Source of the DNA: Fusarium oxysporum f. sp. lycopersici 4287
Taxonomy: Eukaryota > Ascomycota > Sordariomycetes > Hypocreales > Nectriaceae
Reading direction: 5' to 3'
Length of the DNA: 64,000 nt
NCBI RefSeq assembly: GCF_000149955.1
Contig: NC_030991.1
Location: forward strand, 3,577,232-3,641,231
Under the pieces are notes generated by a model. The model ran no database searches and was not told where the DNA came from. It worked only from the letters and a program-made list of their open reading frames with translations. The position numbers and the translations under genes were made by a program. This document shows, in pieces, positions 21,600 through 33,523 of this stretch. Positions within the stretch are counted from its first letter, which is position 1. Each line of letters begins with the position of its first letter.

Positions 21600-23199
21600 G
21601 AGTGTCTGGGTTTAGGGTTTAGCGGGTATAACTACGACAGCTTAGACAAAAGAATAACTTACGCCACAAGTATAGTAGGGTATACCACCGGCGAGAAAAG
21701 GTAGGCCGTCTTGCAGACTCCATTGATAGAGTGGGTAGAGTGCTCCAACGCCGACCAATGTTCCAAAACTCTCAATTGATGCGATGAGCATTAGGGTGGA
21801 TCCCGCATCGTGGCCTTCGAGCAAAGTGGATGCAAAAGCAAGTATACTCAGGTCTGTTACGACGCCAACGGTATTGATGATGAGGGCTTCCGCAGTCAGA
21901 GAGCGATATCCGCATATTGTAGTTTTGCAGGCTCACCTATGGTAATGCTATCGTATGACCCAGGGAGGCCGATCGCTAATGCGCCAACCGAAATGAACAG
22001 GATGGCAACTTTAGCCTGCGCAAGGTTGATGTTGTCAGATTGTTTGGTGTACGCAGTGTGTAGCCCAGTAAAGACGAAAAGCGCGACGCTAAGAACGGTA
22101 CGAACAAGCCAAAGATGGTCGGCCTAAGGGTTTAAATTAAAGTGAGCAGCTGCCGCCCCACGAAGGTTACGGCGGTTTCGTACCTCTGTAGGACTTACAC
22201 CGTGTCTGTGCTGGATATAAGTTGTGAAGAGCGGACGGGTTGATTTGCAAAAACCCATGAGGACAAAGACTCTAGGGAGAAATTTCAGTTCTCGGCTTCT
22301 AAAGAGAGAGCTGCTGCCGCAGAGCCAGGTAATATGTTCTGACGCAGTCATATGGCTAGCTGGTGCGTCATCGCCACGCAGGATTTGTTGCCCGTCGGGT
22401 AGCAAAGGACTCGTCTCATTTTGGCTCGATTCCTTCGTATCGGCATCCGTCTGCCTCAAGAAGATAATTATAGCATACGTCATGATACAACAAAGTCCAG
22501 ACAAAGCACCAGGCAGAATGTGACTGTGCTTGGATAGGCGAGATGCAGAAAAGGAACCAAGAGGTTGGGACAGGGCTACGATTGCCCCTGTCATATAGTA
22601 GTAAGCAAAGCTACCGGTCGTTACTATGGTCACATAGATGGCTGTGGGACAAGAAAGGGAGTGGACAAACTGATGTTGAGGTTTCTGGCTATGAAGTACG
22701 GCGAGCGTAAGAAATACTGATCCATGGGACCCTCCTCCGACACACTTGATCAAAGGGCCTGCCGTAGCAGCTATGAGAGGCCAATTGTGACCCAAGAGGA
22801 CTGCCACCGTTAGTTTTCATCATGTTGGGAAGGTCATTCTCAAGGCGTCCGTACTACTCGAGGATGTGACGATGACGGCAGCAAGAATGCTCGTGGTATT
22901 GATGATCATGGCGCAATATTTCGACCTGATGCTGAGAACGTAGCCAAGGACAAACTGCCCTATCATATCTTTAATGATCATTAGCAGTGGGAGTGACGGC
23001 GCATGGAACGTCAAGTATTACCAGAGACTCCTCCGAGGACAATGGCACACGTTCTCAAGTTCCAAAAACCAGGCTGCATCTGGGAGTCATTCGCAAGATT
23101 TAGCAGCTGATTATCGGTTACACAATCGGCCAAAGTCAATAGACCGAGGCACGCCAACGACGACAAGGCCGCCGTCCTATTCCAGCGTTCCATGTCCAT
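21600..23199 (-). pseudogene. MFS-type membrane transporter, multi-exon or decayed
   Basis: Minus-strand frames encode hydrophobic segments in the order expected of a major facilitator: an N-terminal piece from the ATG at 23199 (ALSSLACLGLLTLADCV), a loop and helix (PSLPLLMIIKDMIGQFVLGY, 22820-23014), a block at 22124-22807 with PLIKCVGGGSHGSVFLTLAV and further helices, and a C-terminal block at about 21640-22127 (LWLVRTVLSVALFVFTGL, VAILFISVGALAIGLPG). The loop between halves is hydrophilic as usual. The pieces lie in different frames; some junctions could be short introns, but I could not find clean signals for all of them. Substrate unknown. Both a functional multi-exon gene and a pseudogene fit. 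Confidence 0.5.
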
Positions 23200-24225
23200 G
23201 ATGGTGAACTAGAATGATGTTGCTCGGAGGTTGAGAGAATATAACTGTGTGGTGAGGGGAAAGAAAAGGGGGAAAGAAAAGGAGGGAATCGAGGGACGGC
23301 GACGAGAGGTGGGGTCTCCAACCTACGCAGTATTCTTTAGTTGGGCATTCAGGTATGTAGCTGTGCAAAGAATGGCTGCAGTATGAGGGGTTGACAGTCT
23401 GGGGTAGAGCGAGTGCCATCAACGGCTGAAATTACATTAAAACCCACGTGGACGCCCAACATCAAGCCAGTCGGAGATACTCGAATCGCATTATTAAGTT
23501 CACATATGAGTTGTAGCAGAGTAAGTTTAATTATGAAGCTGATTAAGTTTCGCCATGAATCATGGACCGGGCTGCTCGCATATGGCCTGCCTCATCAAGC
23601 GAAAGGCGCGTCATGTACAGGCAAGAAAAGAAGGTCCAGTATGATATCCGTCAGCACAATCAAATCCGCCTCTCGCAAAACTATCTCTAATATCACAGTG
23701 TAATCTCTTTCATCTGATGTTGAAGCTGGCTCCAAGCTCGTACAGACGATACTGAGTATTCCGCGTAGGGGCTAGGAGGACGGAGGCCATGATACCAGAT
23801 AGAACCTTTGGAAGGTATGAGAGGAAGTGCAGGCGTAATTGACGCCAAGCAAAGAAGATGACAGATAATACCGCATCGAAAGGAGGTAAGTACAGGTTGC
23901 GGGAAAAAAGATTGATGATTTTTGGCAACGCTGGGCGCCTTCCTGTTGAGGGAGAAGGGGTGGATGAAGATTGATTACATGCGCAATATACCGCCTTTGA
24001 TTCGTTGACATGTAGTGTGAAGACGATTCCTGAATCACTGCGGGTTTTTGGGGAGCAGTGAGACGGATGATTATTGTGCCGTTGTGTGTATACTTACGTG
24101 GAGTTGTTGGAAAATGTCACTTGGACGGCCGATAGAAGTGTATTTATTAGGATCATGAATAATTGTGGACGATGTGGCAGGATAGTTTTGCCATATGAAG
24201 AGGGTTCATATGAAAAAAATAAGGC
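23200..24225. other. Intergenic, no supported gene
   Basis: Short overlapping frames on both strands. A minus frame near 23710-24040 has hydrophobic stretches but no recognisable family. Confidence 0.4.
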
Positions 24226-24651
24226 GGTTATGTCAATCACACTGACTTTTGTTCACCGCTCAATCGTCCCATCGCTCTGAGTATTGAGGCCAAGAGTGTG
24301 AGTAATACGCCAGCAGGGTCTGCCGAGTTGCACATAGGGACATGGCACTCAGCGCAGTGGCGGTTTCTGGAAGACCTGGTTTCACGCAACGATGGTTCTA
24401 TGGATGGGCTGCCGTTTCTACCTGCTATCATCGCCCAGGGACATCAGTGGAGTTTTGCTGCCACGGCAAGAACGGGGCAGAAGACGGTCTTGTGGCTTCC
24501 CTTCCAGTTTGGTTCGACAGATGATGTGATAGGTGTTTATAAGGCTGTCTTGGGGCTTCAGCAACTATGTCATTGGGTTGATGGTGTTTTCTGGCCATGG
24601 TATAAAAGAAACGCACTGGGTATATCAGAGGGTGGGCGTTGTACATCATAG
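24226..24651 (+). pseudogene. PDDEXK_12-type nuclease-like fragment, 5'-truncated
   Basis: A plus frame of about 140 codons reads the C-terminal half of the fungal PD-(D/E)XK nuclease-like family: VNHTDFC, then PLNRPIALSIEAKS carrying the E-x-K signature, then IGTWHSAQWRFLEDL, DGLPFLPAIIAQGHQWSF and GVYKAVLGLQQL, ending naturally after YKRNALGISEGG. Upstream of 24226 the frame is closed by TGA and TAA and the first half, with the catalytic Asp segment, is absent. A full-length relative is at 57754-59368. Sequence between E-x-K and the stop is uninterrupted, so decay is mainly truncation. Confidence 0.72.
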
Positions 24652-25047
24652 CTCTGCTTCCAGCATCCGTGGGTAGCATAGAGTTTTGTGAAATCTTTTA
24701 TGTATTTCTGTATATTCTACAAGATATCCAAGTCTACACCCCGTGTTGGAGGCGCCAGTCGGGTTAGTTTAAAATTGAGGTTTGGAATTTCGCTGTCAGT
24801 AGACTAGTCCATTTTAACTCTTAGCGTTCGTCCCATCCAACCAGAGTCTTGAGGTTACACGCTAACGCTTTTCGTCTCTTCCGGCTATCGTACTAGCTTG
24901 ATCAGGATTTAACAGAGTCGTCCAAACCAATAGCTCTGCGGGATTGATTCATCTCGCTTGCCGCTAAATCGGGTCGCTGATTGGTCAGAGTCCCGAACAT
25001 GAAGGTTGTGCTCAGAGATGTAATCCATAAGCTTAAAAGCTGAAACA
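24652..25047. other. Intergenic, nothing recognised
   Basis: AT-rich stretch between the nuclease-like fragment and the truncated MITE. No frame of interest. Confidence 0.5.
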
Positions 25048-25161
25048 TTTCGCTGGTGCAGAAAAATCAGAAGGACGCTACGACGGGCGCTGATGGCACC
25101 CGCGGTCTACAGCAATTCTATCGAAATAGGGGAAGGCGGACACCCCTTTCGGCTGTCCCTG
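25048..25161 (-). mobile_element. MITE copy D, truncated
   Basis: Matches the MITE family in the orientation of copy C, from the internal TTTCGCTGGTG block to the intact end CTTTCGGCTGTCCCTG, followed by TA at 25162-25163. The opposite terminus is missing and there is an internal deletion. Confidence 0.75.
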
Positions 25162-25320
25162 TACCATCAGGATTGGCGACACTATTATTAACGTAGATAT
25201 TGGTTAAGCTCCGCCCATAGAAACACTTCTCAGCCAGAACTCATCAGGAAAGCACCCAGTACAACAGTCTTCGCGTTTAGAATACTTGAAAACTGAACCC
25301 AACTCCTCACGCCCTGTCTT

Positions 25321-25543
25321 CTACTTCCAACGTATCAAGACAGTATCGGCCTGTTTGTGGGGGAAGTCGACTCTAGTTTTCTTTTTGTACTCTTCACTCC
25401 AGCGATTGAATTCTTCATCTGTCGGATCTCGAAATTGGTCACGTAGAGCTATCTAAAGTTAATTTCATACGTTCGTATAATAACTATGGGAACTTTACCT
25501 TCCATTTGTGTACTATCTGTGATCGTGCGCGAAATGTGTTCAT
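25321..25543 (-). CDS. Small putative two-exon gene, unknown
   Basis: complement(join(25321..25452,25499..25543)) would encode 58 residues starting MNTFRARSQIVHKWK and continuing IALRDQFRDPTDEEFNRWSE, ending RWK. The 46-base intron 25453-25498 has a GTAAAG donor and TTAACTTTAG end. An overlapping frame from the ATG at 25604 (MASLETSKKLGYLIF) is an alternative that would not splice into the second exon. No family recognised; the charged, clean second exon is the main reason to list it. Confidence 0.3.
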
Positions 25544-26147
25544 CAGTCGTGAATTGTTTATGAAAAATAAGATAACCCAATTTTTTGGAAGTTTCCAATG
25601 ATGCCATGTTGGGAAAATCAGATTTTTGGTCGAAAGGGTAGGTGATGGTGCGGCCTAGAGAGTTTGAAGGCGACGGGGCCTGCCTTATATGCATGAAAGT
25701 TACAGAGCGGCATATGGATTGATCTGCTGACCAAGTACCGTACGTCAAAACGAGAAATTAGAGGTCAGGGACTGCTCTGCAGTCTTGGGCGGCTCGAACC
25801 CTGGTAGCGACGAAAGAATCCACTGTTACCAAACGACGGAAAGACCTATGAGTCCTAGCAGCAGCTCAAGCATTACGTACCTTGAACAGAACAATAAGCG
25901 CCTATAATAGGCTCAAAGCTCTAACTCAGGCTCCAGCATTATTGGATTTCCCGTGGAAAGTTTCGCACTATGTACCGGGGAACTAGGATCACAATTGTAA
26001 AAGCAGAGATGGCCACACCGCTAGCCGCTAAATCTCACTTATCGGTTCAAACCCAACAGCTGATACCGCAAAGCTTTCCTTTCTTAGACTAGCGCAATTT
26101 GAGTGATGCGACACATTGCGTATAACTGGCTGGCTTTGACTGTTCGA

Positions 26148-27285
26148 TGCCTTTGGGTGCATGGTATTCCAGGCTCTGGAAAGACCATTCTTACATCGTG
26201 GTTAATAGAAACCGTCTAAGATCAATGCAAGAAAGCGTCAACAGTAAATGCACCTTGTACAAGTGCTTACTACTACTGTTACTTCAGCCATCACCAAGAC
26301 GAAGCAGCGCCGTTTCTTATAGAGTCATCACTCAGCTCTCCGGACGCGGTGGGGAACCGAGCACTCCTGAACTGGACAGATTCTCTAGGTCTTTAGCTGC
26401 GTATACATTGTGATCGACGCTGTCGACAAGAACAACCCCCGTGACGCCGTACTGGAAGTCATTCGTAGTCTCGTCATCGATCGAAAGTTTCTTAATCTTC
26501 AGATCCTTATCACGAGTCGCGAGTACATCGATATCGAGCGAGTGACGGAGAAAATGTCCGTCTCCGTCCCAATGTCATATGAACGGGTCGAATAGAATAT
26601 TCGCTTTCCTGTTCAGTCAAACAACAAAGTTCTGAACCTGGCCTAATGATCTTCTCCTTGATGTTGAAGATGCTGTTAGTACCCAGGTAAAGGGAATGTA
26701 AGTGTTTCACCACACTGAGACTGTTTCTCTGTTAACAAGTTATAGGTTTCGGTGGGCTCGATCGTCAACTACATGAATTGCAGCGCTTGACCGGCGAACG
26801 TGATGTTGTCAGCAAAGCCCTTGAAGACTTCCTAAAGACTTGGATGAGGCTTATGGCCGGGTCTTTCTTTGGGCACCATAGGAGGATTGGCAATTTGTTT
26901 CTCATGCTTTTCAATGGCTTTGGTTCCGTGGCGAACCTGGCACTCCCTACAGTGGTACTCCATCCGTTCTTCTTTTAGATGCAATTAAAAGTAGTACATC
27001 ACGGCCGGACTATCACAACAGCCATGTCCTTTACAATTCAGAAAGACTACGGGAGCTTTGTGGATGTCTCATTACTAGTCTGGCAGACTCTATATCCTTC
27101 GCGCACTACTCGTATTTTCTTGACAAAGTCGCTTCGCAATACGCCTTGAAAATGGAACCCTGCATGGTACTGTTGAGGATTGGGTTACCACAACCAAAAA
27201 CCACTTGGAAACATTCTGGTATGAGCGTCTTTAGCTTGTCGTCTAAAGCTGTATCGTCGACTCTGCTTCGGTTCATGATCATTTA
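26148..27285 (+). pseudogene. NACHT-domain NLR relic
   Basis: Decayed piece of a fungal NOD-like receptor. The Walker A segment is clear (CLWVHGIPGSGKTILTSW, about 26148-26200), followed in other frames by YYYCYFSHHQDEAAPFL, the Walker B region VIDAVDKNNPRDAVLEVI with SREYIDIERV (26410-26595), a helical segment like that after NACHT (DVVSKALEDFLKT), and LRELCGCLITS with ISFAHYSYFLD near 27040-27130. Stops and frame changes separate the pieces, for example TAA directly after the Walker A exon. No N-terminal effector domain and no C-terminal repeats (ankyrin, WD40 or TPR) were seen, so only the central part survives. Confidence 0.75.
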
Positions 27286-27390
27286 GGAACAGGGGTGCTG
27301 CGCGAATCAGATTTATCAGCTACATCAGTGCCTGGCGACATGACATTTTGCCCTGTCTCAGGACACGGGTCACTTGGTGTGATTGCTTCG

Positions 27391-27770
27391 AAACTCCGAT
27401 CGATCCTGAAACCGGCAGTAACTATGTGTTTCATAGCACGAATACCAGCGACTCTGTCAGCCAACTACACGACTAGTTCGTTACGCAACAACAAATACGC
27501 CTCCTGCCTTTCAGGCATCAGAGATGAACCCAGACCAGTGACAAGAACAGCACCTGCTCCGTCTTGAGCGAATCCCCAGCAATATCACCGCTATCTAGAC
27601 CCTTCTGGCGCACTTCATAGAAACTAGGATGGATTGTACATCTCAAGTGCATTTGCACGACGTGTGGCAAAGCCTTCAACCCGACCCAACAGTCTTGGGA
27701 CCCATCGCCGCTCCCACACCTGAGAGGAGCCCTTCTAGTGCCCCTATGATCGGTGGGGTAAGATTTCCAG
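27391..27770 (+). pseudogene. Decayed paralogue of the 9.5-kb C2H2 factor
   Basis: The plus strand parallels the minus-strand gene at 9471-10022 in nucleotide order: a stretch with CAACAACAAATACGCCTCC, GAGATGAACCCA, CAGCACCTGCTC, then a ruined finger (TGCACGACGTGTGGCAAAGC) and CGCCGCTCCCACAC. Cysteine and histidine codons are partly kept but stops and indels break the frame. The GEKPF linker is altered. Clearly a dead copy. Confidence 0.72.
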
Positions 27771-28149
27771 CGTACACAGCGACATAAAGCGTCAGGAGAG
27801 ATACTCTTACAACTTCAAGTAATAGGTAGGTGATTTGAGGTCGACAGACATGTACAAGGGACGAGCCGGTTCTATGAAGAGGCGCGGTTATGAGAGGAAG
27901 CCTGGGACGAGTTTGTCTCACAGAACGAGCACCATTACAGAATGATCTTAAGGTGACGACCAGGATCTAGCCGTTCGATCAAAGGGCTAGCAGGCTGTAC
28001 GAGTCAGGACAATAATGTCGCGGGCCAAAGGGTTGATGAGTTAGTTTGAGTCCAGTACATTCAACATATTTACGTCAACCCTTCTGTTGCTACATTTTCT
28101 AGATAGCCAGGCCTGCAAAAGGTTCCAATAGAAGACGGCACATTTCCTG

Positions 28150-28860
28150 CTAGAAAACATCGACGGTCTTCATCTTGACCTCCTCATCCGCTGTGTCATC
28201 CACCATCTCGGCTTGCTTCCTCGAAGGGGCACCGATTCTTCCCATACCGAACACAAAGACGACAATCGTGGCCAAGCCAGAGCAGAGCAAGACGGTCGAC
28301 GTGAAGAACATCAGTTTGCATCCCCCTATGAGTCCAGGATGGTGGCCAGTTTATAATGTAGTGTTCAGTTGCATGTCAAGTACATTGTGCGAGCGGAGAC
28401 ACCGACAATCGCCAGCGCCATGACGATACCTGCCGCACTCGCGATGCCTCTGACTTGATCGCCATGAACTCTGTACGATACGATCACCGGCAAGGCACCC
28501 CAGAGCATTTAGACGAGAAATATCGTCTCAAGGATAAGATATCCTACGATTTCGCTTGCCTCGTTCCCTAGTCCCAGATCGTCCAGGGCCGACGAAAGTT
28601 GGTTTTCAGTAGACCATGCCATAAAGCTCGTGGCCGACGGCATGCGGACTAGAAAAGCCAACTGGATGATGTTGAGAATGGGTGCAAGCTAGTACCGTCC
28701 CAATCGGAACAGACGCGTAGTCGCCTCCAGGAACGGATCTTTGTGGATCGACCAGACAATGAAGGTCTGATGGGCTATCGCGATGGTGACTTCTCGATTT
28801 TGCACAATAGATAGCCAGGCCAGCAGGCCTCTTCTGCTCACAGTGCTCGTCCAATATTAC
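28150..28860 (-). pseudogene. MFS-like transporter relic
   Basis: Minus-strand sequence encodes hydrophobic helices with in-frame stops: HQTFIVWSIHKDPFLEATTR, a TAG, then APILNIIQLAFLVRMPSA, SEIVGYLILETIFLV, a TAA, then PVIVSYRVHGDQVRGIASA and GIVMALAIVGVSARTMYLT, and after a further break a final helix (STVLLCSGLATIVVFVFGMG) with the C-terminal tail ending MKTVDVF. The order and the loop RVHGDQVRGIASA resemble a sugar or other MFS transporter. The 5' half is missing. Confidence 0.55.
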
Positions 28861-31293
28861 AAGCCCTTCGAGCCTGGAACGTCAAGCAATGCGACATATA
28901 AGACATTGGTTTCATCACCAGTACTTTCATTCGTTCGACACATCTGCAGCTTGACACAAGATGGTACAGGTATTTTGTCGCATTAAGTAACTGGGCAAGT
29001 TATTCGACTGTTGCTTCCTTAATGAAACTAGAAAAGACCGGAGCTGTTTGTGTTTGTGGAGGACGTTATATTTTCTTGGCCTGAGATAGCAGAGATATAT
29101 CCCTGTCACGGTGACGTTTTCGTTGAAAGTACGGAAACATAGGCTACAGCCGAAGGCCAATCAAATACCGCGGGAGACGCCAGTCCCGCTTTTCTTGCCT
29201 TAGCGTCTATACTACTGGGAGTCTTGAGTAGAATCGGCAATGCAGATTCTGACTCTGGCCTAGCGTAGAGACGTTTGTAGACGTCACTTGAGCTAGCGTT
29301 TTGAGCCCCAAGCCGTCTCATTCGGTCGCGAGTCGCCTATGTCAGTTTGAACACACTGAAAGCCCCAGTGTAGGTTAAATATCTTGGCAACGCTTAACAG
29401 AGCTCAATCAAGATCAAGTCAAGGCACAATAAAGAGCTCACTTTACTCCACTCTTTAACGTAAACGCTAAATACTTCGATACCTCTGATCAACTAATTAG
29501 AAAAAGATCTGCGAGCAAAGATTATGTCAATATGGGGCGTGCTCACTGTCACCAGCATTAGTCTCGTGGAAATGGGAAATACTGTCACCCTATCACAGTG
29601 ACTAGCTTAGGGCCTGGCAGTCAACTGATGGAATACAGTACAGTACAGTAGCAAGAGGCGCGCTTCAGCCCTCTGGAGGAGCGGAGCATCTGGCTGACCG
29701 GCCAACTTCGATATGGTTCGCTAGTTTGCGCGTCCCTTTATCAAGCGCGCAATCATTTCGACAGGGAATTGGAGGCCGGGATCTTCTTCTCCAAGAACCG
29801 AAATAGCCGATCGGCCGCCCTGCAGGGAGAGAGTATGGCGGTGATCGCGTGGAGGAATGATGTTATTTTTAGACAAGCGTCGTTCATGTGGGATATTGGA
29901 TGTCCAGTAATGTCCTAGTGGCGGGGCACCTTAAAAAGCGTCCCGGCGATTTCAGTCTCTCAAAAAGATGCTTCTAACTCTCTTCCCTGTAATCTAATAA
30001 AGTTGGCTGCTCAGCCTGTGCTGATCTTTCCCAATCAGATTAGCCGACATGCCCTCGTGACCCACCTTGGCTCTCTCGACGACGTCCAAAGTTACTCAGG
30101 CGCTAGGTTGGGGCTGATCTCTCCTCATTTGTCGCGGGGGGACTTTTTACCAGGTTCCGTATTTGACCAGGGGCATGACTCTACGTCATCATACCGGATT
30201 TCAAGCTGAAATGTGAATAGTACCCTCTCGTTCTACCTAGGAGGAAAATCACCATCAGATGACGCAAAGTGGACGCCAAACATGCAGGCAGTCCATGCAA
30301 CTATACGATTTGCGACGGCCACAGGCCGACTCGACACACAATACTGAAACCAGATTGCAAGGATCACACCTATTTACTCCTACTAATCTACTCACACTAA
30401 ACACCAAACACCCAGTCTTATAAAAGCGGACATCGCTTCAGCCGCCGTTGATAGGACGTTTAACACTTGAAGAATAGCCTTCAAGCTAGTTCGCTGGCTA
30501 TGCTAATAAATCACAGGAAAATGCAGGGAGCCAATAGGGTAGAAGAAAAAAGCACAATCAAGGAACAGGCGCATTATGGACTCGAGGAGGCCTATTTCAA
30601 TTCATATGGTGAAAAGCAGGGTGCAGTCTGGGCGCTGGGAAATACGGACACAGATTGAGCAACGTGTAGCACAGCACAGGCTTGGAGAGGCGAGGACGAA
30701 AGCTAAGCAATGTATGTACGGATTAGTGGCTAGTGCCCTATCGGCCAAAATAAGCCGCCAGGCGTAATAAATTGTATTGTATTGTGAAAGATACCCTACA
30801 TCAAGCGGAAACAACATTGAGTTCTATGGTAGTATCCCAGACGAAAAAATATAATACGGCTTTGGCTTTTCTCCATCTCCACTTGTCTGACCAGTGTTTT
30901 ATACCAAAGAGTAACTTTTGACATCTCTATGATGAGACCCTCGGCAGGGGCCTCGAAGAGCGGCCGGAGGTTATTCGGGGAATATCCCCTCTTTGACGAT
31001 CGAAATTATCCTCTGTAAGAAGAAGAAGAGACCTAACAAGAAGACTAAAAGGAAGAGGCCTAGAAGGAAGACTAAGCAAAAGGCGCAGGCAAGCAAGCGG
31101 CTTTGCCTACGCCTTTGATGACAGCTTGCTGTTAGCATCAGGGTCTTGGATTTCTTTACTCTGGCATAACCCCAAGTCATGTAGATCTGTCAAAACATAT
31201 ATCTCCCAGCAATGCGCCAAATAGAACATCTACCTAGTATTAATGACAATGGAGAGCTATAAATGTTAAAAACGACTTGTATATACAAACTGA
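28861..31293. other. Intergenic, no supported gene
   Basis: No frame carries a recognised domain. A small plus frame at 30576-30767 ends IEQRVAQHRLGEARTKAK and is followed by repeats of TTGTATTG near 30771-30786; it may be the 3' end of an old non-LTR retroelement, but the evidence is thin. TACAG microsatellite near 29636-29650. Confidence 0.4.
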
Positions 31294-31369
31294 CAAAAAC
31301 GACTGCGCCACAAATTGTCAAAAACGACTGCGCCACAAATTGTCAAAAGCGACTGCGCCACAAAATTGT
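31294..31369. repeat. 25-bp tandem repeat, three units
   Basis: Two identical 25-bp units (CAAAAACGACTGCGCCACAA plus ATTGT) and a third with two changes, head to tail. It lies downstream of the Hsp70 gene's 3' end. Function unknown. Confidence 0.88.
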
Positions 31370-31756
31370 CCAAAATGAAAGCAGCAAAAAAGAAAACCAG
31401 CGTAAACTCAGTGCGTGGTTACGCTCCTCGCCAGACATTCGGCTTCCAGGGTAACTGAAAGGGAACAGCCGCTAGTGATTCCTGGTTAAATAATAATTTC
31501 GCCATGTCAAGGAAGCCGGCAATGCTATTATGATCGGCCAGCCATCATTGACTCAATCTATCGCCATATTCTTGATCGATTCACCACATAATGTCGGCTC
31601 AATCAGTTTCCCCATCCTTAAGTTCAACCAGCACTCTTCATTCAGCCCCTAAACGTAGGATAAGACACATGTAGCTGTAATGTGAGATATATAAACAAAC
31701 CAGTACATTTAAGGTATCACAACACGTAATCGAAAATTCTCTAGGGACGAAGTAGA

Positions 31757-33523
31757 CTACACAGCTTTCTCCTTCTCCTTCTCCTTCTCCTTCTCCTTCT
31801 GCTTCTGCTTCTGCTTCTGCTTCTGCTTCCGCGTTGATGTCGATGTCGTTTTCGGCTTTCGCTTTGGCTTAGCCTTCCCTCCCTCTCTTTCTTCCTCGTT
31901 CTCTTCCTCCGTCTTCCTCTTCCTCTTCTTACTGGGCAGTGTATGGACAGCATCCTTAGTGGTAGCCGTGTCGCTAACGGCAGTAAACTTTCTCCCCAAT
32001 CTCCCTTCATTCCTATCCCTGAGAGTTTTGATCGTTTCATCCGATAGTCCAGCCTTTCTTTCCACTGTTCGTTTGTGTGGTTCAGCTCCTTCTATTTCTA
32101 CTGAAATATCGAGTGTTCCGTCCGCCTTTATAACGACTTTCAAAATAAAAGGTGTATCTTTTTTCATCTTATGATAGAAAGAATAGAGGGAGATATTTTC
32201 TGAGAACTTTTCGCTTTGCCCTTGGCATATGTGAAGCTCGGTCTCGTCATCGTGGCGAGCCCATAACTTTTTAACCTTGGTACAAGGAATCTTTTCGCTC
32301 TGTGCTGCCAACACTTCTATTGTGTCGTCTTCAGTTCCGATGCTAATGCGCTGGCCCAGCACTTCTGCGACGGTAATTTCGTCGCACAGCGCAGCGTAAG
32401 CAGCCCCTTGGGAGACAAGTGAAGCTAGGTCGATTAGGGGAAGACGCTTGCTTCCAAACTTTCTGGTACACCAGTCTTGAAGCACCGGGTGATAGAGAGT
32501 GCACCCCACTACAATCACACCGTCAACCCGTCTCATGTCCGGAGCGGCTTGGTCGACAACTTTGTTTAGTCTTCCAAAGAAATCCTGGACGCCCTTCAGA
32601 TCCTTGAACACGTCTGTCTCAATCTTACTAACTTGACTGCCGTATCTGATACGCATAGTGCCGGACGTGGTATGCTTGGCCGCCTCGCACGCAAGGCGGC
32701 GCTCGTGCGGAGAGAGACCGTGATCCACCTTAGCATCGAACCAATCTTCCAGTGCAGTGGTGAGATCTCCCCCTCCGGTGTAGTTGTCCCCAGATATGGC
32801 TTGAACGTCGAAACTCGTTCGCTCGTTGTTGGCATAGACCAATGCGCAGTCGGTGGTTCCGTCTCCAACGTCAACGACGAGAAAATAGTTTCCCTTCGTA
32901 TCAGGGTATCTGCGGGAAAACCCTATCATTGCTGCGGTTGGCTCGTTGATGACTTTCGCATATGAAAGACCAATGATTTTGCACGAGTCCAACACGGCTT
33001 GGCGTGATAGATCAGTGAAGTTGGCTGGTATTGCGACTACACAGCGGCCAACCTGCTTACCGGTAGTTTCCTCAGCGCGCGTTTTCAGGTGATCGACAAG
33101 TAGGGCATAGGCCTCCTCAGGTCTTACTTCCTCCTCGCCAATCTTATGGACTGGAATCCCCTCCTCGTTGATCTGAAACTCCGTATCCGACTCCTCGATG
33201 TGCCTTTTCAGCTTCCCATCTTGAGGATTGCGACGGCCCATGAACCGTTTGGACCTTCGAATCAAATGGCCGCCCTCGCTTGGTGCCGTGATATCCATCG
33301 GAGCCACCAGCCATTGGCCCTCCTCAATCGCAATGGTTGAGGGTACTGTCTTTCGGTCGCACCCAAAATCGAGAACTACCGGTTTGCCATCAGCGCCTAT
33401 GTAGGCGGCAGCAGAACTGAACGTGCCAGGGTCCAGGCCAATCTAGACTAGTTAGCATTGGGGGAACAATGAGCACATGAAGGATATTTGGGCGGTTACG
33501 GTGAGGTATTCTTCTTCGGCCAT
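31757..33523 (-). CDS. Hsp70-family ATPase with lysine-rich tail
   Basis: complement(join(31757..33442,33500..33523)), 569 residues. The 24-base first exon (MAEEEYLT) is joined over a 57-base intron (GTAACC, branch GCTAAC, CTAG) to IGLDPGTFSSAAAY, the phosphate-1 motif. The nucleotide-binding domain keeps the catalytic-lysine segment (SKRFMGR), CVVAIPANFTDLSRQAV, INEPTAAMIGFS, phosphate-2 as VVDVGDGTTDCALV (GDG instead of GGG), and the adenosine motif as VDGVIVVGCTLYHPVL. A recognisable beta substrate-binding domain follows. The helical lid is replaced by a tail of QK and EK repeats encoded by hexanucleotide repeats. So this is a short, divergent Hsp70, likely cytosolic or nuclear since no signal peptide is seen and the tail is basic. 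It is transcribed divergently from the J-like gene at 34007 and may share its promoter. Confidence 0.88.
31766..31827 (-). repeat. CTTCTC/CTTCTG hexanucleotide repeat in the Hsp70 tail
   Basis: Coding microsatellite giving KE and KQ dipeptides at the C-terminus of the Hsp70-like protein. Length is likely variable between strains. Confidence 0.85.

Noticed and set aside
25785..25830. TCGAACCC resembling a tRNA T-arm on the minus strand
   Set aside because: No D-arm or anticodon stem can be drawn around it.
30576..30767. Possible 3' end of a non-LTR retrotransposon
   Set aside because: Only a short frame ending IEQRVAQHRLGEARTKAK; no reverse transcriptase or endonuclease sequence nearby.
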